Assembly (NCBI GenBank): GCA_016794075.1
Contig: JAEUKU010000102.1
Location: 1 to 5,667, forward strand
Reading direction: 5' to 3'
Length of the DNA: 5,667 nucleotides
Source: Rhodospirillaceae bacterium
GTDB taxonomy: Bacteria > Pseudomonadota > Alphaproteobacteria > Dongiales > Dongiaceae
Shown here: one piece after another, positions 5,489 to 5,667 of the stretch
Layout of the letters: each line of letters begins with the position of its first letter
Position numbering within the stretch: the stretch's first letter is position 1
Translations under genes and position numbers: made by a program
Notes under the pieces: model-generated
Databases searched by the model: none
What the model was told of the DNA's origin: nothing
Seen by the model: only the letters and a program-made list of their open reading frames with translations

Positions 5489-5667
5489 ATGTCGCTGTTC
5501 GAACGCTATCTCACCCTCTGGGTGGCCCTCTGCATCGTGGCCGGGGTGGCGTTCGGCCATCTCTTCCCCGGCTTTTTCCACGCAATCGGCGGGATGGAAA
5601 TCGCCAAGGTCAACCTGCCGGTGGCGGCGCTGATCTGGCTGATGATCGTGCCGATGCTGGTGAAGAT
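5489..5667 (+). CDS. acr3: Acr3-family arsenite efflux permease, N-terminal part
   Basis: The window ends after 59 complete codons, so only the N-terminus is visible. It begins MSLFERYLTLWVALCIVAG, with a first membrane span at about 8-28, then a short loop (HAIGGMEIAKVN). A second span starts near 43 (LPVAALIWLMIVPMLVK). This beginning is characteristic of Acr3 permeases of the BASS superfamily (about 350 residues, ten spans), which expel arsenite using membrane energy. Some databases name the gene arsB, but it is unrelated to the R773 ArsB family. It is the third gene of the operon, 11 bp after arsC, and has no clear Shine-Dalgarno sequence, which suggests translational coupling. Downstream arsenic genes, if any, lie beyond the window. 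Confidence 0.92.
   Translation, partial: MSLFERYLTLWVALCIVAGVAFGHLFPGFFHAIGGMEIAKVNLPVAALIWLMIVPMLVK

Overview
The window looks like chromosomal DNA from a GC-rich alphaproteobacterium. Most genes use almost only G or C in third codon positions. The OmpW-like porin, the ArsR/ArsC/Acr3 set and a TTGA-N6-TCAA box of the FNR/FixK type all fit that group, but the genus cannot be fixed from this sequence.

Layout. (1) Positions 1-413 hold the C-terminal part of an unrecognised gene whose base composition is more AT-rich than the rest. (2) Positions 414-690 are non-coding, with stacked GC hairpins and a clear ribosome binding site leading into a TTG-started SAM-dependent methyltransferase (691-1494). 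(3) A small multi-pass membrane protein on the minus strand (1498-1875) converges tail to tail with the methyltransferase. It is divergent from an esterase of the PF00756 type (1982-3010). (4) An FNR/FixK-like palindrome overlaps the esterase stop codon and lies upstream of an OmpW-family outer-membrane protein (3142-3810). (5) A strong bidirectional terminator (3837-3865) separates ompW from a convergent YdjA-like nitroreductase (3865-4521, minus). (6) Divergent from the nitroreductase is an arsenic-resistance operon, arsR-arsC-acr3, from 4615 to the window end, where acr3 is cut off.

How the genes work together. The ars genes form a standard detoxification unit. ArsR represses and senses As(III), probably through a C-terminal cysteine cluster. 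ArsC, of the low-molecular-weight phosphatase fold, reduces arsenate to arsenite. Acr3 exports arsenite. The nitroreductase shares the 93-bp control region with arsR and may be co-regulated. The rest of the window is a set of single genes with no obvious shared pathway. OmpW probably responds to oxygen limitation through the upstream box.

I see no mobile element, CRISPR array, tRNA or rRNA, and nothing that is clearly a new system. The best leads are regulatory: the anaerobox before ompW, a possibly leaderless arsR whose palindrome lies inside its promoter, and the hairpin stack before the methyltransferase.
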